Of a stretch of DNA of 64,000 bases, positions 41,850 through 50,669 are shown piece after piece. Numbering within the stretch: position 1 is the stretch's first letter; each line of letters starts with the position of its first letter. The position numbers and the translations under genes were made by a program. The notes beneath the pieces are model-generated. The model was not told where the DNA came from. It did no database searches and saw only the letters and a list, made by a program, of their open reading frames with translations. The DNA comes from Saccharothrix tamanrassetensis (GTDB taxonomy: Bacteria; Actinomycetota; Actinomycetes; Mycobacteriales; Pseudonocardiaceae), in contig NZ_JACHJN010000010.1 in NCBI RefSeq assembly GCF_014203665.1, forward strand, positions 248,001 through 312,000. Reading direction: 5' to 3'.

Positions 41850-44003
41850 TCAGTGCCACCGGTCCGTCAACACCCCGCGCCGCTCGCGGTCCAACCAGAG
41901 TTCGGCCTTGAGCCGCCGCAGCAACGGGTCGTAGAGCTTCTTGAGCAACTCCTCCGGCTCCTGGCCGGCCGGGGCGGGGGCGCCGGCTCGTGCGGGAGCC
42001 GCCTGGGCCGGTGGTGCGGGCTCGGCCGCCGCCGGGAGGTCGGCCGCGGGTGCCGGACCGGCCGCCGGTGGAGAACCGGCCACCGACAGAGGGTCGGCCG
42101 CCGGTGCCAGGTCGGGCTTACGCGCGACGACGACCTGCGTCGCCCAATCCCGCCCCGGTGCCACCTCGGTCCGCTGCACGAAGTGGGCCGGAGCCATCAC
42201 CGGTGAACCCAAGCCCAGCCGCGGCCCGTCCGCCGCTGCCCCGGAGCCCTTCCCCACCACCCGCTGCACAACCCCGCCGGTCGCACCGATGGGCGTCGCC
42301 CCCAACGTGCGCCGAGAATCGCTGTCAGCGCGCCAGGAATCACTGACGGACGGCAGATCTTCCAACACGGGCAAAACCGATGCCGCTCCCGGCACCGGTC
42401 CGGAATCTTCGTGGACGAGCCCGACGTCATCAGACCCATCGCCCGGCGCGGTCATCGGCGAGTCGGCACCCACCAGTGGCGCAACGGTTTCCGGAGCTGC
42501 AGAGGACACGACCCGCTGCACGCTCGGAGCGTCTCCGAGCCGAGGCGCACCCAACCCGAGCCGAGGCGTTGGCTTCGGCGTAGGCGTTGATGTCGGCATC
42601 GGCATCGGCATCGGCATGAGTGTTGGCGTGAGTGTTGGCGTTGGCGTGAGTGTTGGCGCGGGCGTCGATTCCGTCACGCGGGCCACAACCGGATCGGAAC
42701 GCGGCACCACTGCATCAAGTGATCGTGGGGTGTCGGGTTCCGACTCAGGTGCGGTTTCCGGAATCCGCTGGACCAAGGCATCACCCAGTGTCGGTCGGGA
42801 CTCCAACCCGGAGTCCGTAGCCTGTGCGAGCCCTTCGCGGCCACCGGGCTCGGCCCACAGCTCAGCCGGACCGGTCCCAGAGGAACTGGTTGCGGTCGTC
42901 GGAAGTCCAGCGGGCCGACTCGATTCGATCCGCGAAACCACCAGGGAACCGGTGTTATCCGATTCCGGCCGAGGCCCGGCAACATCCGGCGGCCCATCAG
43001 CCGCCACCGCGAGAACCGTGTCGGCTTCTGTCTCGACCCCGAGCGTCGAAACCTCGGAAGGCGACTCCTCCTCGGGAACGGCCACCTGGGCATCGGGAGT
43101 CGCACCGACCAGAGGAGTCGCGCCGACCTGAGGCTCAGGGCCGACCTCGGGCACCGCCGCCTCTGCCGCCGGCCGAACCTCGGCCGCAGCGGGCCCAGCC
43201 ACCAGCTCAGGATTGCCGGCCACCTCGGGACCACCAGCCAACTCGGTCCGCTGCACCGAGGCTCGTACCGACGCCCGCTGTACCGGAGCCTGTTGCACCG
43301 GGACCGGGTTCACCAGAACTGGTTTCACCGAGGCCTGTTGCACCGAGGCCGGTCGTTCCGAAGCCCGCTGCACCACAGGTCGGTCAGCCCGCTGCACCAC
43401 AACTCGGTCCACCGCAGGCCGCTCTACCGCAGGCCGCCCTTCCTCGGCCCGCTGCACCGTCGCTCGCTGTACCGGAGCCCGCTCCACCTCAGGCCTCCGA
43501 ACCTCGGACTCCTGAGTGCCAGGCCCCGCCATCCCAGCCCCAGCCCCATCCACAGGCACAGCCCCATCCACGGGCACAGTCGCATCCACAGGCGCAGGCG
43601 CAGGCACCGCCGAAGCCCGCGCACCCGCATTCGCACCCGCATCCGCCCCCTCACCCGACCAGGACAGCACCGACCCCAGCAGGCGCTGCACCGCCGACGC
43701 CCGAGGCTTGGCCGGCGGCGTGGCCAACGACATGTCGACCGACGGACCCGGCACACCGACGGGCCGGGCCAGGTCGCCGATCACGCCCGACGGCTCCCCC
43801 GCCTCCACCAGGTGCGCCAGCGGAGCCAGGTAGGCCGGGGACTGCCACGAGGTCAATGACCCCGAGAACCGCTGCACCGGGTTCACCAACGGGTGCTCGG
43901 GCAGCACGCGCCGGATCGGCGGCAGCGTCCGCCACTCGCCGCGCAGCACGGGTTCGGCGCGCGCCGCAGGCTCGGCACGCGGTTGCTTCCGCCATGGCCA
44001 CAT
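41850..44003 (-). CDS. Long VQR-repeat, low-complexity eCIS protein
   Basis: A 717-residue protein in the baseplate operon. Residues 1-115 include GEWRTLPPIRRVLPEHPLVN and an apparently folded head (SPAYLAPLAHLVEAGEPSG). The middle is Pro/Val/Ala-rich with at least twelve VQR or VQRA motifs and a run of threonine-proline and MPMPMP repeats. The last 45 residues form an amphipathic helix (PEELLKKLYDPLLRRLKAEL, then WLDRERRGVL). It has no signal peptide. It occupies the place where a tape-measure or assembly protein might be expected, but the composition is not that of a usual tape measure. Repeat-rich DNA here could vary in length between strains. Confidence 0.7.
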   Translation of the reverse strand: MWPWRKQPRAEPAARAEPVLRGEWRTLPPIRRVLPEHPLVNPVQRFSGSLTSWQSPAYLAPLAHLVEAGEPSGVIGDLARPVGVPGPSVDMSLATPPAKPRASAVQRLLGSVLSWSGEGADAGANAGARASAVPAPAPVDATVPVDGAVPVDGAGAGMAGPGTQESEVRRPEVERAPVQRATVQRAEEGRPAVERPAVDRVVVQRADRPVVQRASERPASVQQASVKPVLVNPVPVQQAPVQRASVRASVQRTELAGGPEVAGNPELVAGPAAAEVRPAAEAAVPEVGPEPQVGATPLVGATPDAQVAVPEEESPSEVSTLGVETEADTVLAVAADGPPDVAGPRPESDNTGSLVVSRIESSRPAGLPTTATSSSGTGPAELWAEPGGREGLAQATDSGLESRPTLGDALVQRIPETAPESEPDTPRSLDAVVPRSDPVVARVTESTPAPTLTPTPTLTPTLMPMPMPMPTSTPTPKPTPRLGLGAPRLGDAPSVQRVVSSAAPETVAPLVGADSPMTAPGDGSDDVGLVHEDSGPVPGAASVLPVLEDLPSVSDSWRADSDSRRTLGATPIGATGGVVQRVVGKGSGAAADGPRLGLGSPVMAPAHFVQRTEVAPGRDWATQVVVARKPDLAPAADPLSVAGSPPAAGPAPAADLPAAAEPAPPAQAAPARAGAPAPAGQEPEELLKKLYDPLLRRLKAELWLDRERRGVLTDRWH

Positions 44004-44009
44004 CGCGGT

Positions 44010-44168
44010 TCACCGCCCCTGGCTTATCCGTGTGTTGATGCGCGCGATCTCGGCCACGTACCGCAGCCGGTCCGGGTGTTCCAGATCCAAGATGGACTCC
44101 CACGACCAGTGGAAGTGGTACGCCACGTACGCGACCTCCTCGTGGAGGCGGTCGGCCGCGTACGTCAC
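44010..44168 (-). CDS. DUF6760-type small eCIS protein
   Basis: A 52-residue protein: VTYAADRLHEEVAYVAYHFH, then WSWESILDLEHPDRLRYVAE. This small helical protein is a regular member of actinobacterial eCIS loci. GTG at 44168 overlaps the stop of the upstream gene (GTGA). Too short for a domain search to say more; probable baseplate or assembly partner. Confidence 0.8.
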   Translation of the reverse strand: MTYAADRLHEEVAYVAYHFHWSWESILDLEHPDRLRYVAEIARINTRISQGR

Positions 44169-44599
44169 GATTCCCCCAGGCGCCCGCCCGCGACGTCCAC
44201 GCTGAACCCGTGGCCGCACTCGGGACAGGCCACCGCCGCGCGGGTGTGGCCCTCGCTGTTGATCCGCCGGTACATGTCCTGCAGGAAGGCCAGGTCCGAC
44301 GCGAACAGGTTCTCCACGACACCCGCGTGCACGTCGGTCACCGTGCCGATCCGCACGACGACCCTGGCCAGCAGCACCACCGTCAGGTAGGCCGCGTTCT
44401 CCCGCACCCGGTCGTCGCGCAGCGGCACCAGTTCGTCCCGTGCGGTGGCCAGGCGCATCACGCCCGACCGGTGCACGACTCCCGCGTCGTCGACGTAGCC
44501 GCGCGGGAGTTCGAAGGCGAACTCCGTCCGCATCTCCACCACCGGCGCGGACGGCGGTTCGGGAGCGGGTGCCGGCACCGCGGCCATCATCCTGCGCAT
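44165..44599 (-). CDS. eCIS phage tail assembly-type protein with CxxC end
   Basis: A 144-residue protein: MRTEFAFELPRGYVDDAGVVHRSG, then RDDRVRENAAYLTVVLLARVVVRIG and a C-terminal VACPECGHGFSVD. The first part resembles phage tail assembly chaperones seen between tube and tape genes; the single CxxC suggests a zinc knuckle formed by pairing or a partner. It starts 4 bases after the tube stop codon. Exact role unproven. Confidence 0.78.
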   Translation of the reverse strand: MRRMMAAVPAPAPEPPSAPVVEMRTEFAFELPRGYVDDAGVVHRSGVMRLATARDELVPLRDDRVRENAAYLTVVLLARVVVRIGTVTDVHAGVVENLFASDLAFLQDMYRRINSEGHTRAAVACPECGHGFSVDVAGGRLGES

Positions 44600-44603
44600 G
44601 GCG

Positions 44604-45047
44604 TCACTCGATTTCGAGCTGTTCGTAGGTGATGACCAGCTTCTCGGTCAGCACGGAGGTGTCACCGGCCTTCAAGGTGCCGATCTCCAACGACTTCGGC
44701 CACGCGTTGGTCAGCTTGTAGCGCTTGATCGGCTGGCCCTCGTAGTCGTAGACGATGATCGCGCCTCCCTTGCGGGCGGTGGTCATCTTGCCGAAGTGCG
44801 AGTCCTTGACCCACTTCTCGAAGCTGTTGTCGGAGGTCAGACCGCGGGTCAGCGTCACCTCGCCGGCCTTCGGCCTGCCGGGCAGCTTCTTGATCATGTA
44901 CTTGCCGTCGTTGGTGTTCTGCTTCAGCTCGATGACGTCCTGCTCCATCTTCAAGCCGGAGACCTCGGAGATCTGCTTGATCGCGACGCCGTCGACTTCG
45001 AGCCCGAACGAATGGCCGACCGAGGTGTCGAGGTCGGGAAGGGCCAT
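44604..45047 (-). CDS. eCIS inner tube protein (Afp1-like)
   Basis: A 147-residue gp19-family tube protein, very typical: SVGHSFGLEVDGVAIKQISE, then LKMEQDVIELKQNTNDGKYMIKKLPGRPKAGEVTLTRG and NAWPKSLEIGTLKAGDTSVLTEKLVITYEQLE. Hexameric rings of it form the tube through which cargo travels. Starts 13 bases after the sheath stop, so it is co-transcribed. Confidence 0.95.
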   Translation of the reverse strand: MALPDLDTSVGHSFGLEVDGVAIKQISEVSGLKMEQDVIELKQNTNDGKYMIKKLPGRPKAGEVTLTRGLTSDNSFEKWVKDSHFGKMTTARKGGAIIVYDYEGQPIKRYKLTNAWPKSLEIGTLKAGDTSVLTEKLVITYEQLEIE

Positions 45048-45060
45048 GACTCAACCGCCT

Positions 45061-46575
45061 TTACTCGTTGACGAGGCTGGTGCCGCCGGAGATCTGCGCC
45101 AACCGGAAGATCACGAACTCGGCGGGCTTCACCGGCGCGATGCCCACCTCGCAGATCACCTGGCCGAGGTCGATGCTCTCGGCGGAGTTGGTCTCGCGGT
45201 CGCACTTGACGTAGAACGCCTCGTCCGGGGTGAGCCCGAACAACGCGCCCTTGCGCCACTCGGTCACCAGGAACGCGCTGATGGTGCGCCGGATGCGGGC
45301 CCACAGGGCGTCGTCGTTCGGTTCGAACACGACCCACTGGGTGCCGTTCAGGATGGACTCTTCGAGGTAGTTGAACAGCCGCCGCACGTTCAGGTACCGC
45401 CACGCCGGGTCGGAGGACAGCGTCCGCGCGCCCCACACCCGGATGCCCCGGCCGGGGAACGACCGCACGCAGTTCACGCCGATCGGGTTGAGCAGCTCCT
45501 GCTCCGCCTTGGTCAACTGCGTCTCCAACGCCACCGCGCCGCGCACGACCTCGTTGGCGGGGGCCTTGTGCACGCCGCGCGTGCCGTCGGTGCGCGCCCA
45601 GACGCCCGCCATGTGCCCGCTCGGCGGCACGAACACGTGCTCGTCACTGGCCGGGTCGAAGACCTTGATCCACGGGTAGTACAGCGCCGCGTACTTCGAG
45701 TCGTAGCCCGCCTCGTTCTGCCGCCAGTCGCGGACCTGCTGCGGGTTGAGGGCGGGCGGCGGGTCCAGGATGGCGATCCGGTTGCCCATCAGCTCGCAGT
45801 GGGCGATCATCGCCAGCTGCACGGCTTTCACCGACTCCGACGTGATCAGGTCGCGCTCCAGCGAGCTCATCAGATCGGGCACCGAGACCATGGTGATCTC
45901 TTCGATCGCTTCCAGGCCACCGAACCCGGTGCGGTCCGCGACGTCGCCCACGTAGTCGTCGGCACCGATCTTGCGCGGTGCGGGCGGTGCGGCGGGCGTG
46001 TCCTTCAGCGTGACCGCGCCCTTGTCGGGCTTCGCCAACGCGGTGGAGGTGGTCTCCTCGATCGTGATCAGGTTGGACTTCTCCTGGACGACCGTGACGA
46101 CGTTCTCCTTGGTGCGCTTGGTGGTCACGTTGTGCGTCTCGACCACCTTGCCGTTCTGCTTGACCAGCAGCGTGAAGCGGTCGTCCGGCGGGTTCTCCCC
46201 GGTGGCGTCGGCCACCTCCACGGTGATGTCCGCCGCGCCGAGCTCCTTGGCGCGGATGCGGTAGTTGCCGAGCGCGGCCTGCGGTCCGGTCGGCTCGGCG
46301 CCGTTGCCGCGTTCCCCGCCGATGCGCACCACGTAGCAGTTGGTGCCGCCGTTGAGGAAGTACCCGTAGACCGACTGGGCCAGGTAGCAGTTCTCGACGA
46401 AGTCGCCGAACGTCTGCGTGTACTGGGCCCAGTTGGAGACCAGGGTCGGCGTGTTGAAGGGGCCGCGGGCGGAGAACCCCACGAAGGCGGCGACGGCGGT
46501 GCCCACGCCCTCAATGGGCCGCGCACCCGCCTCCACCTCTTCGACGTACACCCCCGGCGAGAGATAGGTGGGCAT
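45061..46575 (-). CDS. eCIS sheath protein (Afp2-like)
   Basis: A 504-residue tail sheath protein. The N-terminus YLSPGVYVEEVEAGARPIEGVGTAVAAFVGFSARGP is the linker that tethers neighbouring subunits; the C-terminal part ends EFVIFRLAQISGGTSLVNE. GIRVWGARTL and RYLNVRRLFNYLEESI are classic sheath signatures. It contracts to drive the tube. ATG at 46575 begins the largest eCIS transcript; a double palindrome lies 106-137 bases upstream. Confidence 0.96.
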   Translation of the reverse strand: MPTYLSPGVYVEEVEAGARPIEGVGTAVAAFVGFSARGPFNTPTLVSNWAQYTQTFGDFVENCYLAQSVYGYFLNGGTNCYVVRIGGERGNGAEPTGPQAALGNYRIRAKELGAADITVEVADATGENPPDDRFTLLVKQNGKVVETHNVTTKRTKENVVTVVQEKSNLITIEETTSTALAKPDKGAVTLKDTPAAPPAPRKIGADDYVGDVADRTGFGGLEAIEEITMVSVPDLMSSLERDLITSESVKAVQLAMIAHCELMGNRIAILDPPPALNPQQVRDWRQNEAGYDSKYAALYYPWIKVFDPASDEHVFVPPSGHMAGVWARTDGTRGVHKAPANEVVRGAVALETQLTKAEQELLNPIGVNCVRSFPGRGIRVWGARTLSSDPAWRYLNVRRLFNYLEESILNGTQWVVFEPNDDALWARIRRTISAFLVTEWRKGALFGLTPDEAFYVKCDRETNSAESIDLGQVICEVGIAPVKPAEFVIFRLAQISGGTSLVNE

Positions 46576-46966
46576 TGCGTTGCCTCCCAGAGTCGTGCGG
46601 AACCGGCTGTGGGCAAGATGCTCCGGCCCGTGAGTGGTGTGGCGAAACGACCACGAGGCTGTGCCAGGGGGAACCGATAGCTGCCCGAAGGTGCAACTGC
46701 CCGTTGGGGCAGCGGGGACTACCCGTGTGATCGTTGCCGTCGGCACTCCGATCACCGGACAGTAGGAGTACAGCGCAGGGCGCACTACGCATCCGCCCGG
46801 AAGCAGTCGACGTGGGCACAGCGTCGACCGCACCGCGTCGACCGCACCGCGCACGCCGGCACTGCCGCCGCGCGCTCCGACCGAATTGACGGAGGCGGCC
46901 GTGCGGCCGGCACGACGGGCCGGCCGCAGGGGCCGAGACGTGGGCCCGTGACGTGGGCCGACCGAC
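46576..46966. other. 391-bp intergenic region with sheath-operon promoter
   Basis: No gene is supported. It separates the DUF4157 gene from the sheath gene and holds the double palindrome at 46681-46712. TTGCAC just after that palindrome (minus strand) could be a -35 box, but no matching -10 is clear. Confidence 0.55.
46681..46712. promoter_or_regulatory. eCIS palindrome B (double)
   Basis: CTGCCC-GTTG-GGGCAG at 46697-46712 is perfect; a weaker copy, CTGCCC-GAAG-GTGCAA, abuts it at 46681-46696. Together they lie upstream of the sheath gene. Confidence 0.7.
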
Positions 46967-47683
46967 CTACTCGGCGGCCTCTTCCTCTTCCTCCCGCTGC
47001 ACGTAGGTCTGTGCCGCCGGCGCTTCTTCCTCTTCCTCGGCGGGCGCTTCCTCGCGCTGCAAAGCGGCTTCGGCACCGTGGTCGTGGTCCTCGTGCCGTT
47101 GAACGGCGGGCGTGGCGGCCGGAGCCGACATGATGTGGTCGGCGTTGGCGCCGGCCTCGCGTTCGAAGCGGTCGGAAGGATCGCTCACCTTGACGCCGCC
47201 GCCGGCTTCCGTGCCGTCGACCGGACCGCTGCGTTGCTGCACGACGTGGGTCAGCTCGTGGGCCAGCATGTGCTTGCCGGCGTCGGACGACGGGTCGTAC
47301 TTGTCGTTCTGGAAAACGATGTTCTCGCCGACCGTGTAAGCCTGGGCGTTGACGGACTTGGCCGACTCGTGCGCGGCGCCGTCGGTGTGCACGCGGACAC
47401 CGGAGAAGTCCTGTCCGAAGCGGGGTTCCATGTCCTCGCGCACGCCCGTGTCCAACGGCGAGCCGCTGGAGCGCACCACGCTGTGCACCGGGGACTCGTC
47501 CTCCACCAAGGCGCTCGTGCCCGCGTTGCCGACGACCCGTTGCAGGCCCAGCATCCCGGCCGGACCGAGCACGTCGGTCCGGCCGGCCGCCGCCGCGCGA
47601 CCCAGCAGGTCGTGCTCCTCGCGTTCCACCCGATCGCCCTTGGGGCGGAACGCACTCTCGCCCTCGTGCTCGTGTCCGCGCAT
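46967..47683 (-). CDS. DUF4157 eCIS core-domain protein
   Basis: A 238-residue protein. Residues about 50-150 form the DUF4157 or eCIS core domain: DTGVREDMEPRFGQDFSGVRVHTD, KSVNAQAYTVGENIVF and the HMLAHELTHVVQQR zinc-protease motif. N- and C-terminal parts are acidic and disordered; the end has repeated QREE and VQRE units. ATG at 47683 is used. DUF4157 proteins mark cargo or assembly partners of eCIS. No toxin domain is attached here. It has its own palindrome-bearing upstream region, so it may be expressed separately. Confidence 0.9.
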   Translation of the reverse strand: MRGHEHEGESAFRPKGDRVEREEHDLLGRAAAAGRTDVLGPAGMLGLQRVVGNAGTSALVEDESPVHSVVRSSGSPLDTGVREDMEPRFGQDFSGVRVHTDGAAHESAKSVNAQAYTVGENIVFQNDKYDPSSDAGKHMLAHELTHVVQQRSGPVDGTEAGGGVKVSDPSDRFEREAGANADHIMSAPAATPAVQRHEDHDHGAEAALQREEAPAEEEEEAPAAQTYVQREEEEEAAE

Positions 47684-47765
47684 GTTCGCCCCCACATACC
47701 AGAGGTGTCGCTCCAGAGCATGGTCCCGGCGCGCAGCGAAAACCAGCCTCGGTCGCACGCCGTCC

Positions 47766-47793
47766 GGGCAGTCTCGGCTGCCCGAAAGGGCAG
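47766..47793. promoter_or_regulatory. eCIS palindrome C with extra half-site
   Basis: CTGCCC-GAAA-GGGCAG at 47778-47793; a further GGGCAG half-site lies 6 bases before it (47766-47771). It is 95 bases upstream of the DUF4157 start. The layout GGGCAG-N6-palindrome recurs at site D. Confidence 0.7.
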
Positions 47794-47833
47794 TTCACGA
47801 GGAACGGTCACCACCCGCGCCCGGATCCGGTGG

Positions 47834-49825
47834 TCACGACAGCACGAGGTCCATGTACGGGCCGAACTCGCGGGCGCCGACGAGTCGCCCCAGCTTGCGG
47901 TACTCCCGGGCCACCGCGCCGACCACCTCGGCCATCCCGACCGGCCGCCCGGCCTCCGCGGCCAGGTACGCGGCGGTCACCGCGGCAGAACGGATGTGCC
48001 CACCCGCCAGCTCGAACGCGGACGACAGGAAGCCCAGGTCCACCTCGGTGCGCGGAGCGGTGTCGCCCAGGCACTTGTCCCACAGCACGCGCCGCAGGTG
48101 CTCGTCCGGCACCGGGAAGTCGACCACCACGTCGAGCCGCCGGGTGAACGCGTCGTCCAGGTTGGCGCGCAGGTTCGTCGCCAGCACCGCGATGCCGTCG
48201 AAGGTCTCCATGCGCTGCAACAGGTACGCGCTCTCGATGTTGGCATAGCGGTCGTGCGCGTCGCGGACTTCCGATCGCTTCCCGAAGATCGCGTCGGCCT
48301 CGTCGAACAGCAGCACGCCGTTCACGCCCGAGGCCTCGGTGAAGATCCGCTCCAGGTTCTTCTCCGTCTCACCGACGTACTTGTCGACCACGGTCGCGAG
48401 GTTCACCGTGTAGAGGTCCAGCCCCAGCGACGCGGCGATCACCTCCGCCGACATCGTCTTGCCGGTGCCCGAATCGCCCGCGAACAGTCCCGTCACGCCC
48501 CGGCCACGGCCTCCGCCTGGGCGCATCCGCCACTCGTCGATCACCCGGTCGCGGTGCCGGGCCCGCGCGGCGAGTTCGTGCAGCAGGCCGACGACGCCGA
48601 CCGGCAGCACCAGGTCGTCCCACGTCACGGCGGGCTCGATGCGCCGCGCCAGGCGTTGCAGACCGGCCGCGTTCTGGCTGCGCGCACCGGCCCGCAGGTG
48701 CGCCGTGGTGACCGCACCGCCGTCCACCAGCGCCGAGACCGACGCGGCCCGCGCGGCGCGGGCGATCTGGCCGGGGCCGAGCACGAAGTGCGCGGTGGCC
48801 GCCGCCGGGTCGACGCCGGGCGCCAGCTTGCCGTCCAGCCGTTCCCGCCACAGGTCGGCGCGAGAGGTCGCGGCCAACGTGAGGGCGTCGTGCAACAGCG
48901 GCGGATCGACACTCCACTGTGGATTCCACACGTCGACGCCGTGCACCAGCAGCGGAACCGACGGGTGTGCGAGCGTTCGCAGCAGAGGCTCGTCCTCCAC
49001 CGGACCCAGCACCACACCCGCACCGAGCAGTACCGCTTCCCGCAGCACGGCCGTCGCCAACTCGGTGTGGTCGGGCTCGGCGCGCAGCCGCGCGGCATCC
49101 ACCTCCAGCACGGTGAACCCGGCGTGCGTCAAGGCCGCCGCCGCCAGCTCGCGCGCGCCACCTCCGGGCCGTTCCCTCAGGTACACCAGCCGGACCTTCG
49201 CCCGCAGCGCCTGCACCAGCCGCCCGACGTCGGCCGTCAGCACCGGTTCGTCGACCACGCGCGCCACGCCGGACAGCGCCGCGTCGGGACGGTCGTCGCC
49301 GAGCAGGTGGTCGACCACCCGGTCCGGCACCCGCAGCGACCGGGACAGGAACGGCCGTTCCCGGTCCTCCACCACCAGCAGGCCGGCGGCGAGCAGCGGT
49401 GACGACGGGTCGAGCCGCGACCGGCCGGCGGCGGACGCCTCGGGCAGCCCGCAGAGCCGCAGCGCCAGGCCCGCCGTGGCCCGCCGCCGGGTCACGTCGT
49501 CGTTGAGGTAGCCGTAGAACTGCTCGAACCGGCTGTCCACGTCCGGGGCCAGGGCCACCAGCAGGAGTTCGACGTCCAGGCCGGACAGTCCGGCCACCTC
49601 CGCCAGCCGGCCGAGCCGACCGGCGGCGGCCGAGGACTGGAACGGCACGAACGGTTCCCGCCGGGACGCCAGGAGGGTTTCGACCGCCTCGTCGGACAGG
49701 TAGAGGCCGCGGAACGGGTCGTCCGGGTTCGGGTCGGCCTGGCGGCGCGCCGCGACCGCGTCCCGGATGCGCCGCTCCAGCGCGGCCAGCCGGCCGAACA
49801 GGTGCGGCAGGCTGCCGGTGTTCAC
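47834..49825 (-). CDS. eCIS AAA+ ATPase (Afp15-like)
   Basis: A 663-residue AAA+ ATPase. Residues about 1-430 hold a helical N-domain and a degenerate first ATPase-like region; the active module is about 435-620 with Walker A GDSGTGKT, Walker B VLLFDEADAIF and the sensor VLATNLRANLDDAFTRRLD. The GTG start overlaps the DUF4255 stop (GTGA). In eCIS this ATPase is needed for assembly or particle maturation. It forms the first transcript with DUF4255. Confidence 0.93.
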   Translation of the reverse strand: MNTGSLPHLFGRLAALERRIRDAVAARRQADPNPDDPFRGLYLSDEAVETLLASRREPFVPFQSSAAAGRLGRLAEVAGLSGLDVELLLVALAPDVDSRFEQFYGYLNDDVTRRRATAGLALRLCGLPEASAAGRSRLDPSSPLLAAGLLVVEDRERPFLSRSLRVPDRVVDHLLGDDRPDAALSGVARVVDEPVLTADVGRLVQALRAKVRLVYLRERPGGGARELAAAALTHAGFTVLEVDAARLRAEPDHTELATAVLREAVLLGAGVVLGPVEDEPLLRTLAHPSVPLLVHGVDVWNPQWSVDPPLLHDALTLAATSRADLWRERLDGKLAPGVDPAAATAHFVLGPGQIARAARAASVSALVDGGAVTTAHLRAGARSQNAAGLQRLARRIEPAVTWDDLVLPVGVVGLLHELAARARHRDRVIDEWRMRPGGGRGRGVTGLFAGDSGTGKTMSAEVIAASLGLDLYTVNLATVVDKYVGETEKNLERIFTEASGVNGVLLFDEADAIFGKRSEVRDAHDRYANIESAYLLQRMETFDGIAVLATNLRANLDDAFTRRLDVVVDFPVPDEHLRRVLWDKCLGDTAPRTEVDLGFLSSAFELAGGHIRSAAVTAAYLAAEAGRPVGMAEVVGAVAREYRKLGRLVGAREFGPYMDLVLS

Positions 49826-50430
49826 GGGTGCCTGCGTGTCATGGCGGGCCGGTGGGCGACCGAGTCGCCGCCCATCGCCAGGCGCATCCCGTCCTCCACC
49901 GGCGGGCCGGCCGGGAACACGCGGCCCGCGTCGACCGGCGAGGACACCACGACGTCCAGGGACGGCTTGAGCTCGCCGCCCAGCGCGGTCCACACGTCGG
50001 CGAACGCGCGGTCCTCCGGCGGTGGCAGCGCGACCGTCATCGGCACCGGGAGTTCGAGCGCGGCAAGGGTTCCGGTGAGCAGCGTGGTGGGCACCGCCTC
50101 GTGCCGGAGGAAGCCGACCAGCAGCTCGGACAGCAACCGGTGCTCGTCCTCCGAGCGCTGGGTCCACGCCGTGACGAGGTAGGACAGCTTGATGTAGCGC
50201 GGCGGCAGGCGGCGCGAGACGACCTGGCCGCTCTCGTAGTCGTTGAGCAGGCCGCGCTGCCGGCGGCGCATGTCCTCGCGGATGTCGTAGAGGTAGACGT
50301 TGACGGTGGGCGCGTTGCGCCGCGCCGCCCAGTCCTTGGTCGGCGCGTCGAACGCGACCTCGACGTCCGTGCCGCGCAGCGCGTCGTCCCGGACCAGTCG
50401 GCGAAGAGCCTCGTCCACCTCGTGAATCAC
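49822..50430 (-). CDS. DUF4255 protein (Afp16/tube terminator-like)
   Basis: A 202-residue protein: IHEVDEALRRLVRDDALRGTDVEVAFDAPTKDWAARR, then VYLYDIREDMRRRQRG and PPRYIKLSYLVTAWTQRSEDEHRLLSELLVGFLRHE. This is the DUF4255 domain that in eCIS ends the tube and sheath. GTG at 50430 is used. A palindrome with an additional half-site lies 69-108 bases upstream. Confidence 0.92.
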   Translation of the reverse strand: MIHEVDEALRRLVRDDALRGTDVEVAFDAPTKDWAARRNAPTVNVYLYDIREDMRRRQRGLLNDYESGQVVSRRLPPRYIKLSYLVTAWTQRSEDEHRLLSELLVGFLRHEAVPTTLLTGTLAALELPVPMTVALPPPEDRAFADVWTALGGELKPSLDVVVSSPVDAGRVFPAGPPVEDGMRLAMGGDSVAHRPAMTRRHP

Positions 50431-50460
50431 GCTTCCACCATGGGGTCGCGACCGGTCGTG

Positions 50461-50514
50461 GGGCAGCGACGCGGCGACGGACCTTGGGGCAGCACCGGCT
50501 GCCCGCGAGGGCAG
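50461..50514. promoter_or_regulatory. eCIS palindrome D with half-sites
   Basis: CTGCCC-GCGA-GGGCAG at 50499-50514, preceded 6 bases away by GGGCAG (50487-50492) and again by GGGCAG (50461-50466). It is 69 bases upstream of the DUF4255 start. Confidence 0.7.
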
Positions 50515-50669
50515 CGGCGGCAATCGCACGAAGTGCATGATTCCGAATACAACCACCGCATTAATACGGAAAACGCCCTGCCGGCAGCACGTTTCGCGCG
50601 TATTGATCACGACCTGATCGGTGCTAGGGTGCGGCGCCAACCAGGGCACTCCGAAAGGATCCGGGAGCA

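Noticed and set aside
29909..50430. Prophage or type VI secretion system
   Set aside because: There is no capsid, portal, terminase, integrase or lysis gene, and no TssJLM membrane complex or ClpV-type gene. DUF4157, DUF4255, PAAR, LysM and Afp15-like ATPase identify an eCIS.
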